From NCBI RefSeq assembly GCF_029211225.1, contig NZ_JARGEM010000003.1, positions 248,001-312,000 of the forward strand: a stretch of DNA of 64,000 nucleotides, in the 5' to 3' direction. The DNA is from Antiquaquibacter metalliresistens (GTDB lineage: Bacteria; Actinomycetota; Actinomycetes; Actinomycetales; Microbacteriaceae). The notes beneath the pieces were generated by a model. That model saw nothing but the letters and a program-made list of their open reading frames with translations. It searched no databases and had not been told where the DNA came from. The position numbers and the translations under genes are program-made. Positions within the stretch are counted from its first letter, which is position 1. The number at the start of each line of letters is the position of its first letter. Shown in pieces: positions 8,221 to 15,831 of this stretch.

Positions 8221-9903
8221 ATGATCAAACCGACACCCTCTCAGACCGCGATCCGGGACGCAGCTGCTCGGGACCTCCTGGTCATAGCCCCTGCCGGTTG
8301 CGGCAAGACCGAGGCATTGGCCCTGCGCATCCAGGGGCTCCTTCAGCGCGGCGACGTGAGCGCTCCGCAGAGAATTCTCGTGACCACGTTCTCGAACCGT
8401 GCACGAGACAACATCCGCGAGCGTCTGCAGGATTACCTCCCGAGCGCGACCCTTCGTGATCGCGTCACCATCACCAACTTTCATGGGCTCGCGGCTCGTC
8501 TCTTCCGGGCACACGCCAACGTCATCGGGCTTGACCCGTCGATGATCATTCCGGACGGAGATTGGGTCGGCGCACAGTGCCGTGCCCAGGGGTTCGACTT
8601 CAACACGTCGGCCGCCGTGCAGACGACGCTGCGAAAGGCTAAGCAGGAACCCCGAACAGATGAAGAGGTGGAAGCCTATCTCAGCGCACCTGGGCGAGAA
8701 GCCGCGCTCGCAATCGAACGACTACGCGTCACCGAAGGACGGCTGACGTACGACGACCTCCCACGGTTGGCAGAACTAATCCTCGCGAACGACCTCGTGG
8801 CGGACCTGTACCAGGCACATTTCGGGAGCGTCGTCGTTGATGAGTTCCAGGACCTCACTCCGCAGCAACTGCGCATCGTGAACCGAATCGGGTACAAGAA
8901 GACCACCTACGCGGGCGACCTGGCTCAGGGCATCTACGGCTTTGCCGGCGCGAAACCGACCGAGATTGATGCCGCAATCCGAGCCGAATGCACCAAGGTG
9001 ATTGAGTTCTCGGAGTCGCATCGTTCGTCGCCCGCGGTGCTGGCGATGGTGAATGCCATGACAACGCTGACAGCCGGAACGCCGCTCACAGCAGCCGACC
9101 CTGCCTCATGGCCCAGCGGAGGGCTCGCGGCCTCCGTGGCGCACTCCACAGCGGACGCGGAGGGAACATGGGTGGCACAGGTGGCCAACGCGCTGGTTGC
9201 TCGTGTACCCGGCCAGAGAGTGGGAATCATCGCAAGGACGCTCGGTCGACGCCGCTTCGTAGAGGACGCCTTGACCATCGCTGGCGTTGCCTTTTATCGC
9301 TGGGACGATGGTGTCCTCGACACGGATACGGCCCGCACGATGAAGTCCATGCTCGCGCGGTTCGACGCTCGAGGGTATGACGCAGCGGGCGACAAGATGA
9401 CGTTCCTTCGCGACGCGGCCGGGTTCGAATCAGTCACGGATCCGGCGGGGCGGGAGAGCCTACTTGGTGCCCTGCATTGGTGCCATGACCTTCTTCGTGA
9501 CGGGGCAACAGCGGCCGATATCCGTTCCCGGATCCAAGTCGGTGATGCGAACACGTTGATTACGGCGTCCGGAGTCCATCTGCTGACGGGTCATGTTGGC
9601 AAAGGCCAGCAGTTTGACTGGGTCGTAGTGGTGGGTCTTGAAGAAGGCGTCATTCCCGACTTCCGTGCGACGAGTGCAGAAGAGAAAACCGAGGAAGCGA
9701 GAGTGCTCTCAGTGATGCTCTCTCGCGCGCGTCACGGAGTTGTCGTCAGTCGGGCGGCGTCCGTGCCGACGAATGCTGGCCGTCCGATGAATCGGACGCC
9801 GTCCTCATTCCTTACCAAAATCGCGGCGGCGAGCCCGCTGAACGACACAGGCCTGGTCGAGTGGTTCAACGCGGCTGATTGGGCGGCGATCGCGGTCCGA
9901 TAG
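8221..9903 (+). CDS. gajB: UvrD-like superfamily 1 helicase, Gabija GajB-like
   Basis: 560 residues. Motifs in order: Q-motif TPSQ at 5-8, Walker A APAGCGKT at 23-30, TFHG-equivalent TNFHGLAARLF, Walker B VVDEFQDL with Asp207-Glu208, motif III AGDLAQGIYGFAGA, and the C-terminal HVGKGQQFDWVVVVGLEEG and LSVMLSRARHG. These are all intact SF1A motifs. It begins on the base after the OLD nuclease stop, which supports a GajA-GajB pair. In Gabija, GajB binds the GajA complex and helps sense or process nucleic acid; that role is known for the family and not shown here. Confidence 0.82.
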   Translation: MIKPTPSQTAIRDAAARDLLVIAPAGCGKTEALALRIQGLLQRGDVSAPQRILVTTFSNRARDNIRERLQDYLPSATLRDRVTITNFHGLAARLFRAHANVIGLDPSMIIPDGDWVGAQCRAQGFDFNTSAAVQTTLRKAKQEPRTDEEVEAYLSAPGREAALAIERLRVTEGRLTYDDLPRLAELILANDLVADLYQAHFGSVVVDEFQDLTPQQLRIVNRIGYKKTTYAGDLAQGIYGFAGAKPTEIDAAIRAECTKVIEFSESHRSSPAVLAMVNAMTTLTAGTPLTAADPASWPSGGLAASVAHSTADAEGTWVAQVANALVARVPGQRVGIIARTLGRRRFVEDALTIAGVAFYRWDDGVLDTDTARTMKSMLARFDARGYDAAGDKMTFLRDAAGFESVTDPAGRESLLGALHWCHDLLRDGATAADIRSRIQVGDANTLITASGVHLLTGHVGKGQQFDWVVVVGLEEGVIPDFRATSAEEKTEEARVLSVMLSRARHGVVVSRAASVPTNAGRPMNRTPSSFLTKIAAASPLNDTGLVEWFNAADWAAIAVR

Positions 9904-9931
9904 ACCGCACCACTGAAAGGGAGGTCAGCTC

Positions 9932-10744
9932 GTGGCTTTGACGCTCGGACCGATCCTGCTCGACGCAGGCATCGACCTGTCGGACGCGCTGGTGATCCGT
10001 CATGCATATGTGCGTGAGCATGAGGACAGCGGGATCTCGGGCATTCATGCGGACTCGACGGACGCGGAGATTCTCGAGTACACGCGCAACCAGTCGGCGA
10101 ACCCGCGGCGCTTCCCGGCCGACCCACCGCGCTTCTGGGTGGTCTTCATCCGGGAGGGAGGCGACCAAGCTCGGCTCTGGGCAGTGGTCGAGAACCGCAG
10201 CGAGATCGCGAACGACGGGGTACGCCGCATCTTCGACATGGCCGTCTCCGAACACATGGCGGATCTGCGTGGGCGTCTAGTCATTGGTTGGCGGTCCCCA
10301 CGCACCTGGTGGATGCGTGCCAGTACCGCCGCGAGCTACCCCGTGATGGGCATCGCCGATGCCGAGCCGGTGCCCTTCCCCGGCTTCGATCGACTCGTGC
10401 TCGACTACTCGCAGCTGCAGGCAGTCATGCGCGAGCATCGCTACGCCTCGTGGCGCACGGCGCTCTCGTCTGTCGTGGGTATCTATCTGATCACAGACAC
10501 TCGCGATGGGCGTCACTACGTTGGCAAGGCGGATGGAGAAGAGAACATCCGTCAGCGCTGGACCGTCTATGCGACGAACGGTCACGGCGGCAACGTTGAA
10601 CTGAGGGGACTCGATCCATCGACGTTCCGCTACTCGTTGCTGCGCGTGTTCGATCCGTCGACGCCGACATCGGCGATTGACGCGTCGGAGAGCCATTTCA
10701 AGGTCGCGCTCGACTCGCGGCGGCACGGATTGAACCGCAACTAG
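9932..10744 (+). CDS. GIY-YIG domain protein with unknown N-terminal domain
   Basis: 270 residues from a GTG, with a strong ribosome site (AAAGGGAGGT, 9916-9924) seven bases before it. The C-terminal third is a GIY-YIG nuclease-type domain: GIY at 183-185, YVG at 196-198, an Arg-rich RQRW segment near 208, and NVELRG with a candidate metal-binding glutamate near 221. The first 180 residues, rich in Trp and Arg, are not recognised and may be a recognition module. It lies 28 bases after the helicase, in the same direction, and is probably cotranscribed. Whether it is an accessory nuclease of the neighbouring system or an independent gene is open. Confidence 0.75.
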   Translation: MALTLGPILLDAGIDLSDALVIRHAYVREHEDSGISGIHADSTDAEILEYTRNQSANPRRFPADPPRFWVVFIREGGDQARLWAVVENRSEIANDGVRRIFDMAVSEHMADLRGRLVIGWRSPRTWWMRASTAASYPVMGIADAEPVPFPGFDRLVLDYSQLQAVMREHRYASWRTALSSVVGIYLITDTRDGRHYVGKADGEENIRQRWTVYATNGHGGNVELRGLDPSTFRYSLLRVFDPSTPTSAIDASESHFKVALDSRRHGLNRN

Positions 10745-10801
10745 GTTCCCCTTGGTGTCGGTGCGACCCGATAGGTTTGCTCGTGACTGCGAAGGGATCG
10801 A

Positions 10802-12019
10802 ATGATGGCTGGGGAAGTTGAGATCGTCAGCGACGGCGATGGTGCCATTATCGCGGGCAAGCGGTCCGCAGTTGAGCGGTACCTCAAGCAGCTTGGACTG
10901 CTTGATCGTGCGCAGGACTTCAGCCTGAGCAAGCTGGGGCCGATCCTCAAGACAGGTTCCAATCTCGCGGCATCAGTCTCGCAGGTCGCTGAACAGTCGG
11001 CGATGTACCTAAAGCTCACGCCGGAGTCCGCGAAGCGACTCAAGGATGCCGATGGTCTGATGAAGACGAAGACCAAGGGCGTGAGCCACGCGATGCTCGG
11101 TCAAACGGGCAAGGACTCGCTGAAGTGGCTCCAAGTCGAGGACGGCGCTGGTGCTCTTCTGACTAATCCAGCGGTACTCGCAGGTGTGGGCGGTCTCATG
11201 AGCCAGTTCGCGCAGCAAGCGGAGGCTCGGGAGCTGCAAGAGCTGTTGGTCCGCATCGATGAGAAGCTCGACGATGTGCGCCGCGCGCAGCGTGATGCCG
11301 TGCTCGCCAGGATGAAAAGCTCCGCAGCCGCAATCGAGGAAGCGATGATTCTCCGCGCGGAAGGTGGAGACCCCCTAACCATCTGGGACAAAGTGAGCGG
11401 CGTCTCCAAGTGGATTCCGAACGTCGAGGAAGAAGCGCTTCTCGCGCTAGGCGCCCTTGCCGACAAGGTCGAAGGCAAGCGCAAGGCTGGCGAGCTGAAG
11501 AAGGCGACCCAAGAGATCGAGCGAGAGGTCGCACTCCACCTCGCCGTACTGGCGCGGTGCTTCGAGCTCCAGGATGAGTTTCGTGTGGTCGAGCTGGACC
11601 ATGTGCTCGCAACGGCGCCGGATCGCCTTGAAAGCCATCGTCGGGGCCTGGCCATTGCGCGGGAGAAGCGACGTTCGGTCGTGACAGCGCAGACATCGCG
11701 ACTGATGGCACAGATGGATGCGGCAGGCGGCATCGCGAACGAGAACATCCTGCTTCACGCCGGAGCAGCGCGGGCGGTGGTCGGGTCGCTCAACGCAACG
11801 GCGACGACCCTCGACGACTTTCACGGCCCGCTCGGTATCGAATCTTCTCGCGACGCCATGACGACGATCACGAGGCGCGAGGCGTTCCGCGATCCGCAGC
11901 AGCGGGCGACCGCTGGCAAAGAGATTGGACAGAAGGCCCTGGTCAGTGTTGGCGCGGTCGGGGCCGTGGCGCTGACTGTCTTCGCCGGTGCGAAGGGCGC
12001 CTCCAAATCCAGCACTTGA
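10802..12019 (+). CDS. Unknown helical protein
   Basis: 405 residues with a ribosome site GAAGGG five bases before the ATG. No family recognised. The protein is Ala-, Glu- and Lys-rich and predicted helical; the segment AEARELQELLVRIDEKLDDV looks like a coiled coil near residues 141-160. A short apolar stretch near the C-terminus (LVSVGAVGAVALTVFAGAKG) could be a membrane segment or membrane-interacting helix. It is the last gene of the island on this strand and has its own 57-base leader, so it may be separately transcribed. Function unknown. Confidence 0.7.
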   Translation: MMAGEVEIVSDGDGAIIAGKRSAVERYLKQLGLLDRAQDFSLSKLGPILKTGSNLAASVSQVAEQSAMYLKLTPESAKRLKDADGLMKTKTKGVSHAMLGQTGKDSLKWLQVEDGAGALLTNPAVLAGVGGLMSQFAQQAEARELQELLVRIDEKLDDVRRAQRDAVLARMKSSAAAIEEAMILRAEGGDPLTIWDKVSGVSKWIPNVEEEALLALGALADKVEGKRKAGELKKATQEIEREVALHLAVLARCFELQDEFRVVELDHVLATAPDRLESHRRGLAIAREKRRSVVTAQTSRLMAQMDAAGGIANENILLHAGAARAVVGSLNATATTLDDFHGPLGIESSRDAMTTITRREAFRDPQQRATAGKEIGQKALVSVGAVGAVALTVFAGAKGASKSST

Positions 12020-12070
12020 GCAGGGTGTTGACTTTCTGCTCGATTGCTTCATAATCAGGCGGTGTTGCGC

Positions 12071-12505
12071 TCACCGAACGCGACCGTGTGGATCACGAAT
12101 TGAGACACCGGCTCGCCGAAGATGGGTCGCGATGGTTGCCGCGTTGAAGCCGAGCTTCTCGCCAACCGCCGCAAGCGACAGTCCAGACTGGTAGAGCTGG
12201 CTGGCCGTAGCAACTTGCGCCGAGGAGATCGCGTGAACCCTTGGGAGTTCTCCGTGACGCTTGAGCGCTGCACGAATGGTGGTGCGATGAACGTCATATC
12301 GCCACGCCAGGTCCTTCATCGAAGTCCCGGATCGGTAGCCCTCCAAGATGGCTTGCTGAATCTCAGCGGGAAGCTCTTTCGGTGGTCGAACCCTGGCAAC
12401 GGTTGGTTCTCGCTCGATACGTTCCGCTCGTGCTTTCTCGATCAGAGACTGAACTTGACGGGTTGTCACTTTCGTATTCGAGTAAGCGCCCAGGACGCCC
12501 ACCAA
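12071..12505 (-). CDS. Tandem helix-turn-helix protein, probable C-terminal fragment of a recombinase
   Basis: About 143-144 residues from TTG 12505 or GTG 12502. Two HTH units are visible: EIQQAILEGYRSGTSMKDLA followed by WRYDVHRTTIRAALKRHG, and VATASQLYQSGLSLAAVGEK followed by LGFNAATIATHLRRAGV. This is the Hin/resolvase-like C-terminal DNA-binding layout, preceded by a charged linker. No serine-recombinase catalytic domain is present upstream: the frame runs straight into a hairpin at 12506-12543. I read it as a leftover of the enzyme that moved the island; a small intact HTH regulator is the alternative. Confidence 0.6.
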   Translation of the reverse strand: MVGVLGAYSNTKVTTRQVQSLIEKARAERIEREPTVARVRPPKELPAEIQQAILEGYRSGTSMKDLAWRYDVHRTTIRAALKRHGELPRVHAISSAQVATASQLYQSGLSLAAVGEKLGFNAATIATHLRRAGVSIRDPHGRVR

Positions 12506-12543
12506 CGAGAAGAATCCCGGCCGCAAGGTCGGGGTTCTTCTCG
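12506..12543. terminator. Strong hairpin at the right edge of the island
   Basis: Arms CGAGAAGAATCCCG (12506-12519) and CGGGGTTCTTCTCG (12530-12543) pair over 14 positions with one G-T wobble around a 10-base loop. A TTT follows shortly on the + strand. It looks like a terminator; it sits exactly where the HTH fragment begins. Confidence 0.6.
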
Positions 12544-12601
12544 TTTCGTGGTCCGGAGTGCACGGCCGTGCTCGCTGGGGAGACTCGGCTACAGTTGCTC
12601 G

Positions 12602-13369
12602 GTGACCGACCTCAGCCTGCGTCTGCCGAACACGCGCCTTCGCGCGGTGCTCCTCCTCGGCCCGAAGCGGGCGGCGAGCATCACGCTGCCGACCCGGTTC
12701 GCCGCCCCCGATCTCTACGCCGATTGGGATCCCGACGACGGTGTGGCCTCGCTGTTCGTGGAGTACGACGACGGTCAGTTGCACCTGGAGACGCGCGGCG
12801 ACGACATCGTCGACTCCCACTTCCACGACCGTGACGGCGCGGAGAGCGACCGCAGCCCGTGGCCGGTCGACGACACCGCGGTGCTGACGCGGTGGGCATC
12901 CCTGCTGCTGGCGGACTTCCACGCGCTGCTCCCCGGCATCTTCGACGACATCACGGATGCCGCGGCCTGGCACGAGGCGGGCTTCGACCTCTACGTGTGC
13001 GAGGTCGAGGAGCCGGTGCAGCTCGACCTGGTCGAGGTAGAGATCGAGGGCGAGCTCATGACCCTGCCGTGGCTCGGGGCCGGCACGGTGGCGAACGACC
13101 ACGTGGACGGGGAGGGGCATCCGGTCGCGCTGTATTGGGGCGACGGCGCCGGCGAGCCCGACCAGCCCATCGCGGAGGCGCGGCTCGACGCGGAGACCGA
13201 GGAGCCGATCATGCGCGCGGTGCCCGGTGTGGACTGGGATGCCGTGGGCCTGCCCCAAGACGAGGTGCTCGAGTGGTTCGCCAGCATCTACCTCAACCAT
13301 CACGTCATCCCGGCGGCGGAGGGGACGCTGCTCGAGGCCGTGCTGCGCCGCATGGGCGGCCTCGACTGA
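12602..13369 (+). CDS. Conserved-looking acidic hypothetical protein
   Basis: 255 residues from a GTG. A -10 box TACAGT at 12590-12595 lies six bases before the start, so the transcript is probably leaderless. The protein is acidic and soluble, with Trp- and Asp-rich segments (DWDPDDGVASLFVEYDDG) and no signal peptide or membrane span. I do not recognise a family. Codon use is typical for the core part of the window, which marks the return to chromosomal backbone. It is followed by the SOS-controlled alkB-like gene but is not obviously linked to it. Confidence 0.75.
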   Translation: MTDLSLRLPNTRLRAVLLLGPKRAASITLPTRFAAPDLYADWDPDDGVASLFVEYDDGQLHLETRGDDIVDSHFHDRDGAESDRSPWPVDDTAVLTRWASLLLADFHALLPGIFDDITDAAAWHEAGFDLYVCEVEEPVQLDLVEVEIEGELMTLPWLGAGTVANDHVDGEGHPVALYWGDGAGEPDQPIAEARLDAETEEPIMRAVPGVDWDAVGLPQDEVLEWFASIYLNHHVIPAAEGTLLEAVLRRMGGLD

Positions 13370-13378
13370 AAGAAACGC

Positions 13379-13394
13379 TCGAACACACGTTCGA
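13379..13394. promoter_or_regulatory. LexA (SOS) box
   Basis: TCGAACACACGTTCGA is a perfect match to the actinobacterial LexA consensus TCGAAC-N4-GTTCGA, with a fully palindromic outer part. It lies 20 bases before the alkB-like start and just upstream of a -10 box TACGCT (13402-13407), where LexA would block transcription. Confidence 0.85.
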
Positions 13395-13414
13395 ATGTTG
13401 CTACGCTCGATGCC

Positions 13415-14047
13415 ATGAGCATCGCGTTCCAGACCTCGCTTCTCGACGACATCTTCTCCGAGCCCGAACTGCGGCCGCTCGGTGCGATGGTGGAGCGCCG
13501 CACCCTCGACGAGGGCGCCTGGATCGATGTGCGACCCGGCTGGCTGTCGAACTCCGACGCACTGTTCGAGCGGCTCGCGGTGCAGGTGCCGTGGAAGGCC
13601 GATCGGCGCGAGATGTACGACCGCGTGGTCGACGTGCCGAGGCTCGTCTCGTGGTTCGGGGCGGGGATGCCGCTGCCCGACCCCGTGCTCGCGGAGGCGC
13701 AGCACGCGCTCAACGACCACTATGGGCGGCCGCCCGGTCAGGTCTTCGAGACCGCCGGGCTGTGCTTCTACCGCACCGGCGATGACTCGGTCGCCTGGCA
13801 CGGCGACCGGGTGGGCCGCGCGATCGACCGCGACACGATGGTGGCGATCCTCTCGGTCGGCGCGGAGCGCACCCTGTCGGTGCGGCCGAAGGGCGGCGGC
13901 GCCACGATGCGGTTCCCGGTGGGGCATGGCGATCTGGTGGTGATGGGCGGCAGCTGCCAGCGCACCTACGAGCACGCGATCCTGAAGACGAAGAGCGCGG
14001 TCGGGCCGAGGATCAGCATCCAGTTCCGGCCGGTGTGGCCGCGGTAG
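13415..14047 (+). CDS. alkB: AlkB-family 2-oxoglutarate/Fe(II) dioxygenase (DNA alkylation repair)
   Basis: 210 residues, the normal AlkB length. The iron ligands are His129 and Asp131 in WHGDRVG and His187 in YEHAILK; the 2-oxoglutarate-binding arginine lies in PRISIQFR at the C-terminus. Such enzymes remove methyl groups from N1-methyladenine and N3-methylcytosine by oxidation. A -10 box TACGCT ends seven bases before the ATG, suggesting leaderless transcription, and a perfect LexA box lies just upstream, so the gene should be induced by DNA damage. It converges on the antiporter gene with a six-base gap. Confidence 0.88.
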   Translation: MSIAFQTSLLDDIFSEPELRPLGAMVERRTLDEGAWIDVRPGWLSNSDALFERLAVQVPWKADRREMYDRVVDVPRLVSWFGAGMPLPDPVLAEAQHALNDHYGRPPGQVFETAGLCFYRTGDDSVAWHGDRVGRAIDRDTMVAILSVGAERTLSVRPKGGGATMRFPVGHGDLVVMGGSCQRTYEHAILKTKSAVGPRISIQFRPVWPR

Positions 14048-14053
14048 CGCTCC

Positions 14054-15247
14054 TCAGGCCGCGGCTCGCGCCTCGGCCGCCAGGCGTCGCCGCTTGACGG
14101 CGGCCTTGAACCACGCGGCATCCGGGATCCTGGCCAGCAGCGGGCCCGCGATGATCGTGATGAGCACGTAGGCGGCAGCGAGCGGCGCGAGCATCGGTTC
14201 GATTCCCGCGGTGACGGCGAGGCCGGCGATGACGATCGAGAACTCGCCGCGCGGGGTGAGCACGAGCCCGGCGCGCCAACGGCCGGGCACGGCGATGCCC
14301 GCACGCTTGGCGGCGAGGTACCCGGAGAGCACCTTGCTCGCGATCGTGAGGGTCGCCAGCACCGCGGCGGGAACCAGCACCGGCACGATGTCGGCGGGGC
14401 TCGTGGAGATGCCGAAGAACACGAAGAACACGGCCGCGAAGAGGTCGCGCAGGGGCGTGAGCACGCGGCCGGCCTGGTGCGCGACCTGCCCGGAGAGCGC
14501 GATGCCCACCAGGAAGGCCCCGACCGCCGCCGAGACGCTCACCTGCTCGGCGAGCCCCGCGATGAGCATGGTTAGCCCGAGCACCCCCAGCAGGAGCGAT
14601 TCGCCATGGTTGGCGGAGAAGAGCGCCGAGACGATGCGGCCGTGGCGCAGGGCCAGGAAGAGGATCACGACCACCACGCCGACCGCGATCACGACCGTCG
14701 TCGCGCCCTGCAGCAGGCCTGCACCGATGACGAGCGCGGAGAGGATCGGCAGGTAGAAGGCCATCGCGAGGTCTTCGATCACGAGCACCGACAGCACGAC
14801 CGGCGTCTCGCGGTTGCCGAGTCGGCCGAGATCCCGCAGCACCTTGGCGATCACCCCGGATGATGACACCCACGTCACACCCGCGAGCGCGACCGCCGCG
14901 ATCGGGCCCCACCCGAGCAGCAGCGCGAACGCCGCCCCCGGCAGGGCGTTGAGCAGTGCGTCGAGCACCCCCGCGACGCGCGACTGCTTGAGGCTCTGCA
15001 CGAGTTCGGTCGCCGAGTACTCCAGGCCCAGCATGGCCAGCAGCAGGATGACGCCGAGCTGCGAGCCGACCTCGAAGAACTCGGTGCTGGCATCCAGCGG
15101 CAGCAGGCCGCCTTCGCCGACGGCGAGACCAGCGAGCAGGTAGAGGGGAATCGGCGAGAACCCGAACCGCGCGGCGAGGCGACTGAGAATGCTCAAGACG
15201 AGCAGCAGGGCGCCGACCTCGATGAGCAGCACGGTGGTCTCGTGCAT
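14054..15247 (-). CDS. CPA2-family K+(cation)/H+ antiporter, KhtU/KefB-like
   Basis: 397 residues, almost entirely hydrophobic with about a dozen predicted membrane spans. The N-terminus IEVGALLLVLSILSRLAARF and the segment LGLEYSATELVQSLKQSR fit the Na_H_exchanger (CPA2) family. It lacks a cytoplasmic RCK domain; that part is supplied by the separate upstream gene, four bases away, as in the Bacillus KhtT-KhtU system. It should exchange potassium for protons at the cytoplasmic membrane. Ion choice cannot be proved from sequence. Confidence 0.85.
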   Translation of the reverse strand: MHETTVLLIEVGALLLVLSILSRLAARFGFSPIPLYLLAGLAVGEGGLLPLDASTEFFEVGSQLGVILLLAMLGLEYSATELVQSLKQSRVAGVLDALLNALPGAAFALLLGWGPIAAVALAGVTWVSSSGVIAKVLRDLGRLGNRETPVVLSVLVIEDLAMAFYLPILSALVIGAGLLQGATTVVIAVGVVVVILFLALRHGRIVSALFSANHGESLLLGVLGLTMLIAGLAEQVSVSAAVGAFLVGIALSGQVAHQAGRVLTPLRDLFAAVFFVFFGISTSPADIVPVLVPAAVLATLTIASKVLSGYLAAKRAGIAVPGRWRAGLVLTPRGEFSIVIAGLAVTAGIEPMLAPLAAAYVLITIIAGPLLARIPDAAWFKAAVKRRRLAAEARAAA

Positions 15248-15251
15248 GCGG

Positions 15252-15746
15252 TCAGCTCGGCCCGCGGTCGATCAGTTGGGCGAGGGCATCCAGGCCCTTG
15301 CGGGTGCCGACGGCGAGGAGCACGTCTCCCGGCTCGAAGATCACGTCCGGGGTGGGCGATGGCACCGCCTGGGTGCCGCGCGCGATCGCGACGATGGAGG
15401 AGCCGGTGAGCGTGCGCGCCTTCGTGTCGCCCATCGGCCTGCCGATGAACTTGGAGCCGACCGGGAGGGCGATCTCCTCCGTGTAGAGTCCGGTCGCCTT
15501 CTCGCCAAGGCTCGAGAGCCGACTGAGCGTCAGGGATGCGCCGAGCACCTCCGCGAGGGCGGCCGCCTCGTCGTCGGTGAGCGGGATGGAGTCGGTGCTG
15601 GCATCGGGATCGTCAACATCGAAGAGGGCCAGGTCGCGCTCGCCCGAGCGGTGCGACACCACCGCGATGCGGCGACCGCTCGCCGTGATCACGTCGTTGC
15701 GCACGCCGATGCCCGGCAGATCGACCCGCTCGATGCGCACTCCCAC
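15252..15746 (-). CDS. TrkA-C (RCK_C) domain regulator of the antiporter, KhtT-like
   Basis: 164 residues from a GTG at 15746. A -10 box TACCGT on the minus strand lies six bases before it, so a leaderless start is likely and it supports the GTG choice. The C-terminal half is a TrkA-C domain (EEIALPVGSKFIGRPMGD ... IFEPGDVLLAVGTRKGLDAL), which binds nucleotide ligands in KhtT. The N-terminal half is a small regulatory domain. The antiporter gene follows after four bases, so the two form a two-gene operon for potassium and pH balance. Confidence 0.82.
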   Translation of the reverse strand: MGVRIERVDLPGIGVRNDVITASGRRIAVVSHRSGERDLALFDVDDPDASTDSIPLTDDEAAALAEVLGASLTLSRLSSLGEKATGLYTEEIALPVGSKFIGRPMGDTKARTLTGSSIVAIARGTQAVPSPTPDVIFEPGDVLLAVGTRKGLDALAQLIDRGPS

Positions 15747-15831
15747 GGGGCTACGGTAGCAGTGCGCGGCGCTCGGCTCCGCACGTGCTGCGGCCGGAAC
15801 CCAGCCCGATCCCGCGGGCGACGAGGCGTGT

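Larger units (their letters stand above)
1..12505. other. Defence island
   Basis: Nine genes on one strand, at least four with defence-type domains (HsdS, HsdR, OLD-TOPRIM ATPase, UvrD-like helicase) and two more of families common in such loci (TIGR02391/Ymh-like, YgjP-like). Base composition is clearly less GC-rich than the rest of the window, and codons ending in A or T are more frequent. The right limit is set at a recombinase-tail-like fragment and an adjacent hairpin near 12505; the left limit is outside the window. That the block was acquired as a unit is inference from composition and content. Confidence 0.75.

Noticed and set aside
12544-12601. tRNA gene as an integration site next to the island
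   Set aside because: No T-loop, anticodon stem or CCA-type end could be found in this segment.
12506-13975. Long minus-strand reading frame continuing upstream of the HTH fragment
   Set aside because: This part is antisense to the well-supported hypothetical and alkB genes and has the Arg/His-rich composition typical of reversed GC-rich codons. Only the section up to 12505 looks like a protein.
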